Source: Fischerella sp. PCC 9605 (GTDB lineage Bacteria > Cyanobacteriota > Cyanobacteriia > Cyanobacteriales > Nostocaceae). From it: DNA of 64,000 nt. Shown piece by piece: positions 55,105 to 63,470 of this stretch. Every line of letters begins with the position of its first letter. Positions within the stretch are counted from its first letter, which is position 1. The position numbers and the translations under genes are program-made. The stretch spans positions 1,606,518 to 1,670,517 of the forward strand of contig NZ_KI912148.1 in assembly GCF_000517105.1 (NCBI RefSeq). Reading direction: 5' to 3'. The notes beneath the pieces are model-generated. The model worked only from the letters and a program-made list of their open reading frames with translations, was not told the DNA's origin and searched no databases.

Positions 55105-55923
55105 TCAAAACCCCGCTAACGGATCTACAGGTGTAGGCTGGGATTCAAGATATATACGAAATTGACGTAATTCTTCGGGGTCAAGTAAATGGCGCGATCG
55201 CTTACCGTAGGTTTTAATCAAATAGTCTCTTCCCTGTTCTGTTGTCCAGCCTAAGCGCTGCATTTCCACACCAATTTTGGCGATATCATCTGACTGATCT
55301 ACAGGCTCAGCCTTCTTCTTTTTCTTTGTTGTTGGCGCTGGTTGAATTTCTACATCTTCTGGAGGAGGACTACTGTAACTACGTTGTGGAAATGGCGTGA
55401 CATTACTAGAAGCAATTTCTGGTAAGGGTTGATTTTTGCTCTGGCTACTAGGCATTATCCCCGCGTTTTCTACTGGGGTATCTAACTGTGGTTCTGGCTT
55501 TGCAGTTGCAGTCAAACTTTGACTAAAGTCCTGGCTATAGGTATCAGTTTTTGCTCTAGAAGCAGGAGTTGGTGTGGGAGGTGGAGTTATTTCTGTTGGC
55601 GAAACAGAATTCAGTGTAGCAGCATAGGTAGATTCACTATCAAATTTACTTGTTGTTGGCAAAGAAGGCTGTGGCTGCATCTGCGTGACTAGTTCTGGGG
55701 AAGGTGCTACTGAAGGTTGTGATTTAGTTCCTATCACCATTAACGCTCTATTTCTGGCTTGATCTTCGGCTGCTTCTATGGTTTCTGCTGCTGCCATACC
55801 AGTAGCACGGGTAATGCCGTCAATTTGTACGCTTGCCCGAACAATATACTTTCCGCGATCGATCTGCACTAATTCGGAAATAAGACTACCCGTAGGATAC
55901 AAGCTCTGGAACTGAGCCAACAT
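55105..55923 (-). CDS. Cyanobacterial protein with a possible nucleic-acid-binding N-terminus, unknown function
   Basis: 272 residues from ATG 55923 (MLAQFQSLYPTGSLISELVQ). Residues 1-65 form a compact domain: SLYPTGSLISELVQIDRGKYIVRASVQIDG then ATGMAAAETIEAAEDQARNRALMVIG, a layout like that of some RNA- or DNA-binding beta-alpha domains. A long Pro/Ser/Thr-rich low-complexity linker (about 70-215) follows. The C-terminal 60 residues form a second conserved-looking unit (VEMQRLGWTTEQGRDYLIKTYGKRSRHLLD). The two-ended pattern is like single-strand-annealing or primase-accessory proteins, but I cannot name it. ATG 55926 is a close alternative. Confidence 0.6.
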   Translation of the reverse strand: MLAQFQSLYPTGSLISELVQIDRGKYIVRASVQIDGITRATGMAAAETIEAAEDQARNRALMVIGTKSQPSVAPSPELVTQMQPQPSLPTTSKFDSESTYAATLNSVSPTEITPPPTPTPASRAKTDTYSQDFSQSLTATAKPEPQLDTPVENAGIMPSSQSKNQPLPEIASSNVTPFPQRSYSSPPPEDVEIQPAPTTKKKKKAEPVDQSDDIAKIGVEMQRLGWTTEQGRDYLIKTYGKRSRHLLDPEELRQFRIYLESQPTPVDPLAGF

Positions 55924-56199
55924 CATAACTATCACCAATATCTAATTAAGTCTGCTATTTGAAGAAAGAGGGAAGAGGAAAAAAGGAAGGGAATCAGAAA
56001 TTTAAGGGGTATAGTGGTTGCCATTTGTGATGGCTACTTCTACTTTATCTTGCCAGGTTTGATACTTACTGATTGCTTTTGAGTTACCTGACAACTGCAA
56101 TTGTTGGTTTTTTTAACTATCCACAAGCAATTGCTTTAGCATGATCCATCTTTTCATGAATGATTGGTGCGGTAAGACTAGTACCGGTGCCGAGTAAGT

Positions 56200-56245
56200 C
56201 AAAAGTCACGCATTAAAGATTCTAATTTTGAATGCGTGACTTTTG
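56200..56245. repeat. Perfect 15-bp inverted repeat
   Basis: CAAAAGTCACGCATT (56200-56214) and AATGCGTGACTTTTG (56231-56245), loop 16 nt. No T tract on either strand, so a repeat unit or an RNA element rather than a normal terminator. Confidence 0.55.
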
Positions 56246-56574
56246 AATTGTTTTGTCCTCTTTCCATTCCAATTTGAAGATTACTGAATTGGTGTTCTAG
56301 TGTAGGCAGGATGCCGACACTACAACTGGATAAATTGTTTTGTGGAATACTCTTTATCCTCATACCCTTAGTTATTAAAGGGCTGCTTGGCTGTTTCCGT
56401 ATAAGGTTTGTAGCATCAGGCTTATTGAGTAAAATTTTGGCTACCACTAACTCACTCTACGTAGCATTACTGCTAATGCTATACTATTTACCCAATAGCA
56501 CATCCAGAAATCTTTTCTGGAAGTACGTACTAAATCTACAATAATGAAGTAATGGTTCGTCCTCACAGCTTGTT

Positions 56575-56985
56575 AAACTGCTGACCTAATTGTTACTGAT
56601 TCTACATGTAGAACATTTAGATCTATCAGCAGTTTCTCCTAGTTAAAAATCAGAGTCTAATTGCGTCAAGTACCTTCTAACTAGACAATTAAACACCTGC
56701 GGTTTAAGGTGAATAGCGCGTTTGGGCAGTTCCATCGAGAGCGATCCAAACACAGCCTCTCAAAGACTCGTTGCGTAATCACCTAGTAGGGTAAAATCCG
56801 GTATAAGGCCTGCTTTGTCAGATTGACCTAGTTAAAGGGACTTAAACGAACTGGTACTCTGAGATGATCGTGTAGCGCCCTGCTTGTTGGGAGGTTCGTT
56901 TACCGCTAGTGTCTGTGGGTCGTGAGGTAATTAGCAAGAACCAGATTCAACAAAAAACAATGATGTTTTGACCAAAGGTCGGTTC
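56575..56985 (+). ncRNA. Structured upstream RNA region of zam (leader or separate small RNA)
   Basis: Five complementary pairs are visible in 330 nt: AAACTGCTGA/TCAGCAGTTT (56575-56584 with 56626-56635), the palindrome TTCTACATGTAGAA (56600-56613) inside it, AGGTGA/TCACCT (56707-56712 with 56779-56784) enclosing GTTTGG/CCAAAC (56720-56725 with 56746-56751), and TAAACGAAC/GTTCGTTTA (56843-56851 with 56894-56902). I do not recognise a known class; it is not tmRNA, RNase P RNA or a TPP or cobalamin riboswitch as far as I can see. It could be an independent ncRNA. Confidence 0.35.
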
Positions 56986-56990
56986 ACTGC

Positions 56991-59336
56991 ATGGAATTTT
57001 CAATCGCTACACTTCTCGCCAATTTCACTGATGATAAATTGGTAGCTCGCAAACTATTGGAAAAGAAACTTGGTTGTGAAGATGAAGATTGTTTACAAAA
57101 ACTTCACATAGCCTTGGAGGTGTTGGAAAAAATTGGCATTTTGGCGAAAGAACGCGGTAAATATCGCCGGATGACAGAAGAAGGACTAATTGAAGCCAAA
57201 CTCCGCTGTTCTAGTAAAGGCTTTTGCTTTGCAATTCAAGATATGGAGGGAGCAGAGGATATATACATTCGCGAAAGTCATTTGAGTAATGCTTGGAATG
57301 GCGATCGCGTTTTAGTGAGAGTTCTTAAAGAAGGTAGTCGTCGCCGTTCCCCAGAAGGAGAAGTTAAATTAATTTTAGAGCGCTCCAATCATACTTTACT
57401 GGCACGGATTAAGCCGGTAGAAGGGGGATATCGTGCCGTACCTCTAGATGATCGCCTGTTGTTTGAACTCAAACTGCAAGAAAATAATTTGAAATTGCAA
57501 GAAGCCGTAGATCACCTCGCTCATGTTGAAGTTCTACGCTACCCACTTGCCCAATATCCTCCTTTAGGACGAGTTGTACAAATCCTTGGTAGTGATGCAG
57601 AAGCAGCTGCTGATATTGATTTAGTTACCTGCAAGCATGATCTTTCCCGTAGTTTTCCAGAAAACGTCCAAGAAGCAAGCACAAAACTACCAAAAAGAAT
57701 ACTGAAAGCAGACCTAAAAGACCGACTGGATTTACGGGACAAGTTTACCATCACGATTCTTGGCAACACTGTTGATACGAAGACAGTAGAAAATGCTTTC
57801 TCCCTCGAAACAACTAGTGCTGGAAACTTGCAGTTAGGCTTTCACATTCCTGATGTTTCCCACTACGTCCAACCAGATGAAGCACTCGATCGCGAAGCAC
57901 TCAGGCGGGGTAGATCGGTGTATTTGGGAGAATTAGTGCTGCCAATGTTGCCAGACAATGTGGTAGACCGCTGTGCTTTAGTGCCAGGAAGCGATCGCTT
58001 AACTATCTCTTTTTTAATTACCTTCGATCCCAAATCAGGACAAATACTGGAGTGGGAAATTCACCCCAGCGCGATCAAAGTAGATGCTTTAGTAAATTCA
58101 CAGCAAGCAGAAGCAATTTTAGATAACCAAGCTACCAAGCTATCTACTGAAGTAGTAGAAATGCTGCAACAGTTAAAATCTTTGCAGCTTTTCCTCAAAC
58201 AGCAGCGCACTTCTCGGGGAAGTTTGCAGTTAAATTTGCCACCAAACAAAAATCCCTTTTACGATGAAGGCATTCTTGGATGTGTGGTAGAGAAGGATTC
58301 ACCCGTGCGATCGCTTCTAACAGAGTTCGTACTGCTGGCGAATCAAATCATGGCCAATCACTTGAGTGCTTTGGGTATTCCGGCTATTTGGCGACTGCAA
58401 GGCGCACCCGATCCTGAAGATGTGCAAGAGATGCTGAAATTGGCAATCAATTTAGGTGTCGAACTGTCATTAGATCCAGATATGGATATCCAACCGCTGG
58501 ACTATCAACAATTGACAAGGGTGTTTGCAGAGTCCTCATCCGAGCAAGTTTTGACTTATTTGTTGCAAGATACTCTTAAGCAAGCGGCATACAGCACAAA
58601 CAAAGCACCTCACTTTGGTTTGGCACTACCAGAGTATGTCCACTTTGCTGCTCCTTTGCGGCGTTACCCAGATTTGCTCATGCAGAGGGTATTTTATACA
58701 CTACTTGAACACGGACGCGATCGCCGCAACACCCGTGTGAAAGAGCGCGTTAACCTGCGTTCCTCCACCAGTCACGGTGAAATTAACTGGAACGTCCTAC
58801 CCCCAGAATTGCAACAAGAATTGCAAAGCGAACTGACTCGGGTAATTACCCAAATCAACGACCGAGAAAAAGAAGTCCAAGAAGCCGAAGCTGATTTGGA
58901 AGGTTTGCAAAGAGCTTCTTTAATGAAACAGCGCATCGGCGAGGTCTTCAGTGGTGTAATTACAGGTGTGCAATCTTACGGTTTCTTCGTAGAAATTGAA
59001 GTACCACCGAAGGAGATCAAAGGAAGTAATAACGTACCGTTACGAGTGGAAGGACTGGTACACGTCAGTTCTCTCAAAGATGATTGGTATGAATATCGTG
59101 CTAGACAACAGGCACTATTTGGACGCAAAAATCGTGCCTCTTATCGATTGGGCGATCGCGTCGCCGTACAGGTTAAAAGTGTTGATTACTACCGCCAGCA
59201 AATCGATTTAGTCACAGTTGGTAGCGACGGTATTCCCTATCGTCAAGATATCGGCGCAGATCCTGAAGAATCAGACATGTATTTACCCAACGATATCGAG
59301 CTAGACGACCTAGAGTCGTATGCAGAGGACGAATAA
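56991..59336 (+). CDS. zam: Zam-type RNB-family protein with a degenerate active site
   Basis: 781 residues. Order: N-terminal helical/cold-shock-like parts, RNB domain (about 245-590) and a C-terminal S1 domain (about 645-745, GEVFSGVITGVQSYGFFVEI). In active RNase II/R the RNB domain has TIDGEDAKDFDDA; here the corresponding stretch is TITILGNTVDTKTVENAFSL, so the catalytic Asp residues are missing. This degeneracy, the start MEFSIATLLANFTDDKLVA and the Cys pairs (CEDEDC near 29-34; CSSKGFC near 73-79) match the cyanobacterial Zam clade, first found through acetazolamide resistance and reported to be redox-regulated through conserved Cys and to affect photosynthesis. A structured leader precedes it. 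Confidence 0.85.
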   Translation: MEFSIATLLANFTDDKLVARKLLEKKLGCEDEDCLQKLHIALEVLEKIGILAKERGKYRRMTEEGLIEAKLRCSSKGFCFAIQDMEGAEDIYIRESHLSNAWNGDRVLVRVLKEGSRRRSPEGEVKLILERSNHTLLARIKPVEGGYRAVPLDDRLLFELKLQENNLKLQEAVDHLAHVEVLRYPLAQYPPLGRVVQILGSDAEAAADIDLVTCKHDLSRSFPENVQEASTKLPKRILKADLKDRLDLRDKFTITILGNTVDTKTVENAFSLETTSAGNLQLGFHIPDVSHYVQPDEALDREALRRGRSVYLGELVLPMLPDNVVDRCALVPGSDRLTISFLITFDPKSGQILEWEIHPSAIKVDALVNSQQAEAILDNQATKLSTEVVEMLQQLKSLQLFLKQQRTSRGSLQLNLPPNKNPFYDEGILGCVVEKDSPVRSLLTEFVLLANQIMANHLSALGIPAIWRLQGAPDPEDVQEMLKLAINLGVELSLDPDMDIQPLDYQQLTRVFAESSSEQVLTYLLQDTLKQAAYSTNKAPHFGLALPEYVHFAAPLRRYPDLLMQRVFYTLLEHGRDRRNTRVKERVNLRSSTSHGEINWNVLPPELQQELQSELTRVITQINDREKEVQEAEADLEGLQRASLMKQRIGEVFSGVITGVQSYGFFVEIEVPPKEIKGSNNVPLRVEGLVHVSSLKDDWYEYRARQQALFGRKNRASYRLGDRVAVQVKSVDYYRQQIDLVTVGSDGIPYRQDIGADPEESDMYLPNDIELDDLESYAEDE

Positions 59337-59344
59337 TGGAACAG

Positions 59345-59430
59345 GGTATTGGTTAGTAGTTAGTGGTTAGTAGTAAAAACCAACCACTAACTACTAACTA
59401 CTAACTACTATCTACTAACTATTCCCACAC
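59345..59430. repeat. Heptamer repeats between zam and ubiX
   Basis: GTTAGTAGTTAGTGG then AACCACTAACTACTAACTAC form a self-complementary tract in the 100-bp gap. Confidence 0.75.
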
Positions 59431-59438
59431 ATAAAAGC

Positions 59439-60149
59439 GTGTCAAATAAAACTAAACCACTCATCCTAGGAGTATCAGGTGCATCTGGTCTAATTTACGC
59501 AGTTCGCGCTCTGAAATTTCTGCTTGCAGCCGACTATGAAATTGAATTGGTCGCTTCCAAATCAACTTACATGGTTTGGCAAGCTGAGCAGAATATTCGC
59601 ATGCCAGTAGAACCCGCCCAACAAGAGCAATTTTGGCGACAGCAAGCAGGAGTGGAAACTACAGGTAAACTACGCTGTCATCCTTGGGGTGATGTGGGAG
59701 CTAATATTGCTAGTGGTTCCTTTCGCACTCTGGGAATGATAGTGATTCCCTGTAGCATGAGTACAGTAGCAAAGTTGGCGGCAGGTTTAAGTTCTGACTT
59801 ATTAGAAAGGGCAGCAGATGTGCAGTTAAAGGAAGGGCGAAAGTTAGTGATAGTTCCCCGTGAAACTCCTTTTAGCCTAATTCATCTGCGAAACTTAACC
59901 ACCCTTGCAGAAGCCGGAACCAGAATTGTACCTGCCATTCCTGCTTGGTATCACAATCCCCAAACTATAGAGGATTTGGTTGATTTTGTTGTCGCCCGTG
60001 TTTTAGATCAACTAGATATTGATTGCATTCCCATTCAACGCTGGCAAGGTTCTGAAGAAAGGCAGAAGGACGGCAGTCGCTACAACGGGGAGAATCCCCG
60101 GAACGCGCTGCCTCCAGAAGGCAGGAGGCAGAAGGAACCACACAAATAA
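59439..60149 (+). CDS. ubiX: Flavin prenyltransferase UbiX
   Basis: 236 residues from a GTG start (VSNKTKPLILGVSGASGLIY). UbiX makes prenylated FMN for UbiD decarboxylases. Typical features: LGVSGASGLIYAVRALK, IASGSFRTLGMIVIPCSMSTVAKLAAGLSSDLLERAADV, and VPRETPFSLIHLRNLTTLAEAG. The family ends near residue 205. The last 30 residues (SEERQKDGSRYNGENPRN) come from a GGCAGTCGC...GCGCTGCC repeat inserted at 60065-60115, so the C-terminal extension is a repeat-derived addition. Confidence 0.9.
   Translation: MSNKTKPLILGVSGASGLIYAVRALKFLLAADYEIELVASKSTYMVWQAEQNIRMPVEPAQQEQFWRQQAGVETTGKLRCHPWGDVGANIASGSFRTLGMIVIPCSMSTVAKLAAGLSSDLLERAADVQLKEGRKLVIVPRETPFSLIHLRNLTTLAEAGTRIVPAIPAWYHNPQTIEDLVDFVVARVLDQLDIDCIPIQRWQGSEERQKDGSRYNGENPRNALPPEGRRQKEPHK
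60065..60115 (+). repeat. GGCAGTCGC ... GCGCTGCC dispersed repeat inside ubiX, copy B
   Basis: CGGCAGTCGC, GGGGAGAATCCCC and GCGCTGCC mark this copy, which is read through in the 3' end of ubiX. Copy A is at 54432-54475 in the opposite orientation. The insertion leaves the frame open. Confidence 0.7.
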
Positions 60150-60174
60150 ATCTGGGAGATTTAATGCTGAGAGG

Positions 60175-60280
60175 TAGGAGACAGAGGCTAGGAGCTAGGG
60201 GCTAGTATAAAACTAATTTCTCATATTCCTCATTCTCCATTTCCTAGTCCTTAGTCCCCAGTCCCTAGTCCCAGTCTTTA
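60175..60280. repeat. CCTAGTC/AGGAGCTAGG repeats
   Basis: GAGGCTAGGAGCTAGGGGCTAG at 60185 and CCTAGTCCTTAGTCCCCAGTC at 60245 are opposing heptamer runs, similar to the tract at 3300-3340. Confidence 0.65.
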
Positions 60281-60286
60281 TTTCCT

Positions 60287-61036
60287 ATGGCTATATTTCG
60301 TTTAATTTTATTAGTGGCATTAATGGGAGGACTAGCGCTGTTGTTAGCGCAAAACTGGTCTCCTGTCCTCTCGTTAGTTTTTTTGGGTATGCAGACTATA
60401 TCATTGCCTCTGGCAATGTGGATTTTGTTCAGCACTGCTGCTGGTGCTGCTACTTCTTTATTAATCTCTGGCTTGTTTCAACTGTCAAGTTATTTTGCAG
60501 CGCCACAAAGGCCAACCCCGTCTGCATCCAAGCCGCGAAGAACTCCACGCAGTGGCGATCGCCCTCCCAGTCCTCCCAAGGCAGAACCTGCATATACCTA
60601 CACCAGTCCTCCGCGTTCGGAAACTAAAACCTCTTCCCAATCCAGTGCGGTCGATGATTGGGAAACAGACAACCTCAATAATGATTGGGACTTTGAGGAA
60701 AAAGCATATCGAGAGTCTACACCTCCTCCTCAAGATACACAAGTAAGAGACTCGATCGGAGACTCAAAAACCTATGAACGGCAGCAAGAACCCAAAACTA
60801 CCTTCCAGTCGGGTTCGTCTTACTCCTACAGCTACCGCGAACCTAAAAATTCTGGAGTCGGCAAAACGGAATCAGTTTACGATGCTGACTATCGGGTAAT
60901 TATCCCCCCCTATCAACCGCCGACTGATAATCAAATCGAAGAAGATAATCAAGAAGATAATCAAACTGATGAGGATGATTGGGGGTTTCTAGAAGATTTT
61001 GAGGATGAAGATAAAGATAAGCGTTCCCGTAAGTAA
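60287..61036 (+). CDS. LapA/DUF1049-like membrane protein with long polar C-terminus
   Basis: 249 residues. Two hydrophobic segments (about 5-22 and 30-68) with the LapA-like pattern MAIFRLILLVALMGGLALLLAQN, then MQTISLPLAMWILFSTAAGA. The rest, from about residue 75, is low-complexity: Ser/Pro/Arg-rich, with DDWETDNLNNDWDFEE and an acidic tail (EDNQEDNQTDEDDWGFLEDFEDED). LapA proteins in Gram-negatives take part in LPS assembly control; cyanobacterial versions are uncharacterised. It is preceded by CCCTAGT-type repeats at 60180-60275. Confidence 0.7.
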   Translation: MAIFRLILLVALMGGLALLLAQNWSPVLSLVFLGMQTISLPLAMWILFSTAAGAATSLLISGLFQLSSYFAAPQRPTPSASKPRRTPRSGDRPPSPPKAEPAYTYTSPPRSETKTSSQSSAVDDWETDNLNNDWDFEEKAYRESTPPPQDTQVRDSIGDSKTYERQQEPKTTFQSGSSYSYSYREPKNSGVGKTESVYDADYRVIIPPYQPPTDNQIEEDNQEDNQTDEDDWGFLEDFEDEDKDKRSRK

Positions 61037-61061
61037 GTAGAGACATAGCAGGGTTCAGTCT

Positions 61062-61256
61062 CTACTTGATGCCACAACGCTCACGAGACTCCTGCTTGAC
61101 CTTACCTGTCATAGCAGCTTCCTGTAGAGTCATGAACGCGTTCAAATCTTCCAAGTCGTAATGGGTTGTCAGTAATTGTCGCAGCTGATTTTCTGCTTCC
61201 ACCGTTAAATAGCCAGTTGATAAAGCCTTTTGCACAACATCCCGAATCCGAATCAT
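61062..61256 (-). CDS. Small conserved-looking cyanobacterial protein, unknown function
   Basis: 64 residues from ATG 61256 (MIRIRDVVQKALSTGYLTVE). It reads AENQLRQLLTTHYDLEDLNAFMTLQEAAMTGKVKQESRERC, a helical, charged protein. I recall similar small proteins in Nostocales but no function. It converges on the LapA-like gene, 25 bp apart. Confidence 0.6.
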   Translation of the reverse strand: MIRIRDVVQKALSTGYLTVEAENQLRQLLTTHYDLEDLNAFMTLQEAAMTGKVKQESRERCGIK

Positions 61257-61280
61257 AGTTGAAACCTCAAACGACCACAC

Positions 61281-61751
61281 TTAATTTATTTATTCGGCTT
61301 ACTTAAATCAGATATGCAGTATTTCTTATTTCTGAAGCATCAAGTTGACCAAGCTTTTTTCAACTAAGCAAAAAATAAGTCATAATTTACACCTTGAGTT
61401 CAAGAAATACTGATTTTTTAATCAGAAAACTCACTTTATTAATAGGAATTGAAGCAGATTAAAAGTAAATAATTACTTTAACAATGTGCTGTTAGAAACA
61501 CAGTGTTATATAATGCTCCAATAAATAGTGAGTCTTGCAATTTGAATTGACGTATATCGCTTCGATAAAGTTTCAATCAAGTTGAATCAAATTTTATTAA
61601 ATTTCCGTTAAGTCTAAAGATACCGAAGCTAAGATAAACAATTCACCTAACGAGCGTTATCAATTTTGTTATAAATTTAACTTCTATTTATTAGGGCTTC
61701 ATAGAAAACTCGTTAGCATAATATCTGGCTTCCTTTCAGGAAATAACAGTA
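61281..61751. other. AT-rich region upstream of the STAND NTPase gene
   Basis: 471 bp, very AT-rich, divergent between the small minus-strand gene and the NTPase. No NtcA box, repeat or terminator is visible. Confidence 0.35.
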
Positions 61752-63362
61752 ATGACAGTATTTGATTCCAACAAAATTGAAGAGGAATTTATAGAAGCAA
61801 AAAACAATTGGGAGTTAGAAAAATTATACGTAGATTTGGCATCGGCAAAGGGAAAGGCGCTGACACCTGTGGAAAAAAAATTTCTGCGCGGTTTACTTTG
61901 CGGTTTTAGCCCTTCCGAAATTGCCAATACAGTGTATAAAAGTCGTAGTAGCAGTACAGTTCGGGTTTACCTTTCCAATGGATTATATAAATACATAGAA
62001 GAAATGCTGAGTAAACAAGCAGAATACTCAGTTAAGGTCAAAAGTTGGAGTCGTGTCACTCATTTACTAGAAAAAGCAGGTTATAAAAAAGCTTCGATTC
62101 AAATAGAGCCAAATAAAAATTACATCAATAAAAACAGCAAAGATAAGGCTAATTTTATTAGCATGGCATCAGCCGCTAACAAGCGAGATTGGGGCGAAGC
62201 AAGCGATATCAGCTTATTCCACGGAAGGACAAAAGAACTAACGCTAGTTAAACAATGGGTTATCCAAGAAAGCTGCCGATTAGTATTACTCTTGGGTATG
62301 GGTGGAATTGGTAAAACAGCTTTATCTGTAAAGCTAGCAGAAGAAATTCAGGAAAACTTTGAATATGTGATTTGGCGTTCGTTACATCTCGCTCCACCTT
62401 TTGAGATTATTTTAAATCAACTAATTCAATTTATATCACCGCATCAAGATATCAAGAATACAGAAACAGTAGAAGGTAGCATTTCACAATTAATAGATGG
62501 TTTACGCACTTCACGTTGTCTCATAGTTCTAGATAATATAGATGCAGTTTTGTATAATAATTATGGTGATAAAACACAAGAAAATTTTACTGTAATCGCA
62601 AGTTATTATTCAGAAATAAATCATGCTTTGGCTGATTCTCTTCCGCAAATAAAGTATCGTCAAGGTTATGAAGGTTATGGGGAATTAATTAGGCGAATAG
62701 GGAATTCACAACATCAAAGTTGCTTACTGTTAACCAGTCGCGAAAAACCAGGAGAAATTACTGCTTTGGAAGGGAATACATTACCTGTTCGGTGTTTAAA
62801 ATTAACAGGTTTAAGTCCGGCAGAATGTATAAAAATACTCACAAAACAAGGATTTACTGATACAAAAAAAGAAGAAAGTAGACTTTTAATTGAGTGGTAT
62901 GCAGGTAATCCGTTATTGATTAAATCAATTGCTACTGCTATTCAAGAATTATTTGGTGGTGATATTCATGAATTTTTACAACAGGATACTCTGATTGATG
63001 GAGATATTCGAGCGATTTTAGACACACAATTCCACCGCTTGTCTGGTTTAGAAAAGCAGATTATGTATTGGCTAGCATTACATCCTAATTCCGTGTCTTT
63101 ACAGCAAATTCAAACTGGTATATTGCCACGAGTATCGCAAAGATCAATATTAGAAGCCATAGAGTTACTACAAAGGCGATCGCTAATAGAAAGGCAAGCG
63201 TCTCGCTTTTATCAAATTCCAGTATTGATGGAGTATATCATTGAAACATTAATTGAGGAAAATTTTCAACTCAGCCAACAGCAAGCAGGCTCATCACTAA
63301 TAGCTCATACATATTTGGAAACGCAACTGAAAAATTACATAAAAGATATTCGCTTAGGTTAA
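61752..63362 (+). CDS. STAND NTPase (NB-ARC-like) with an N-terminal vWA-MoxR-associated type HTH
   Basis: 536 residues. Residues about 1-90 form a helix-turn-helix-like domain (KALTPVEKKFLRGLLCGFSP, then RVYLSNGLYKYIEEMLSK), which I associate with vWA-MoxR-associated proteins (HTH_vMAP). The P-loop GMGGIGKT at 182-189 and the Walker B LIVLDNIDA near 257-265 define the NTPase; a C-terminal helical winged-helix part (RLSGLEKQIMYWLALHPN) follows. The sensor repeats (WD40, TPR) that usually close such proteins are missing, so this is a short form. STAND proteins act in signalling, cell death and phage defence. No partner is adjacent. A 108-bp gap leads to aroK. Confidence 0.78.
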   Translation: MTVFDSNKIEEEFIEAKNNWELEKLYVDLASAKGKALTPVEKKFLRGLLCGFSPSEIANTVYKSRSSSTVRVYLSNGLYKYIEEMLSKQAEYSVKVKSWSRVTHLLEKAGYKKASIQIEPNKNYINKNSKDKANFISMASAANKRDWGEASDISLFHGRTKELTLVKQWVIQESCRLVLLLGMGGIGKTALSVKLAEEIQENFEYVIWRSLHLAPPFEIILNQLIQFISPHQDIKNTETVEGSISQLIDGLRTSRCLIVLDNIDAVLYNNYGDKTQENFTVIASYYSEINHALADSLPQIKYRQGYEGYGELIRRIGNSQHQSCLLLTSREKPGEITALEGNTLPVRCLKLTGLSPAECIKILTKQGFTDTKKEESRLLIEWYAGNPLLIKSIATAIQELFGGDIHEFLQQDTLIDGDIRAILDTQFHRLSGLEKQIMYWLALHPNSVSLQQIQTGILPRVSQRSILEAIELLQRRSLIERQASRFYQIPVLMEYIIETLIEENFQLSQQQAGSSLIAHTYLETQLKNYIKDIRLG

Positions 63363-63470
63363 AATTGTTAATTATAAATTACGTAAAATACTACCTAGTG
63401 AAACCCTCTCAATAAGGAGCTTTTCTCTCCTGTCTTCTTCCTACTATTGATAACTGGAGCACAGTAACTC

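Larger units (their letters stand above)
55939..56990. other. One-kilobase intergenic region with hairpins and a structured zam leader
   Basis: The left half (55940-56560) has a perfect 15-bp inverted repeat at 56200-56245 and otherwise no structure. The right half (56575-56990) has several nested inverted repeats (see below). Plus-strand frame 56311-56544 is hydrophobic but has neither ribosome-binding site nor family resemblance. Confidence 0.45.

Noticed and set aside
56311-56544. Hydrophobic plus-strand frame of 77 codons
   Set aside because: No ribosome-binding site and no conserved-looking pattern; hydrophobicity can arise from AT-rich DNA.
56855-56885. TPP-riboswitch-like CTGAGA
   Set aside because: Only the hexamer matches; the other conserved parts of the THI element are missing and the downstream gene is not thiamine-related.
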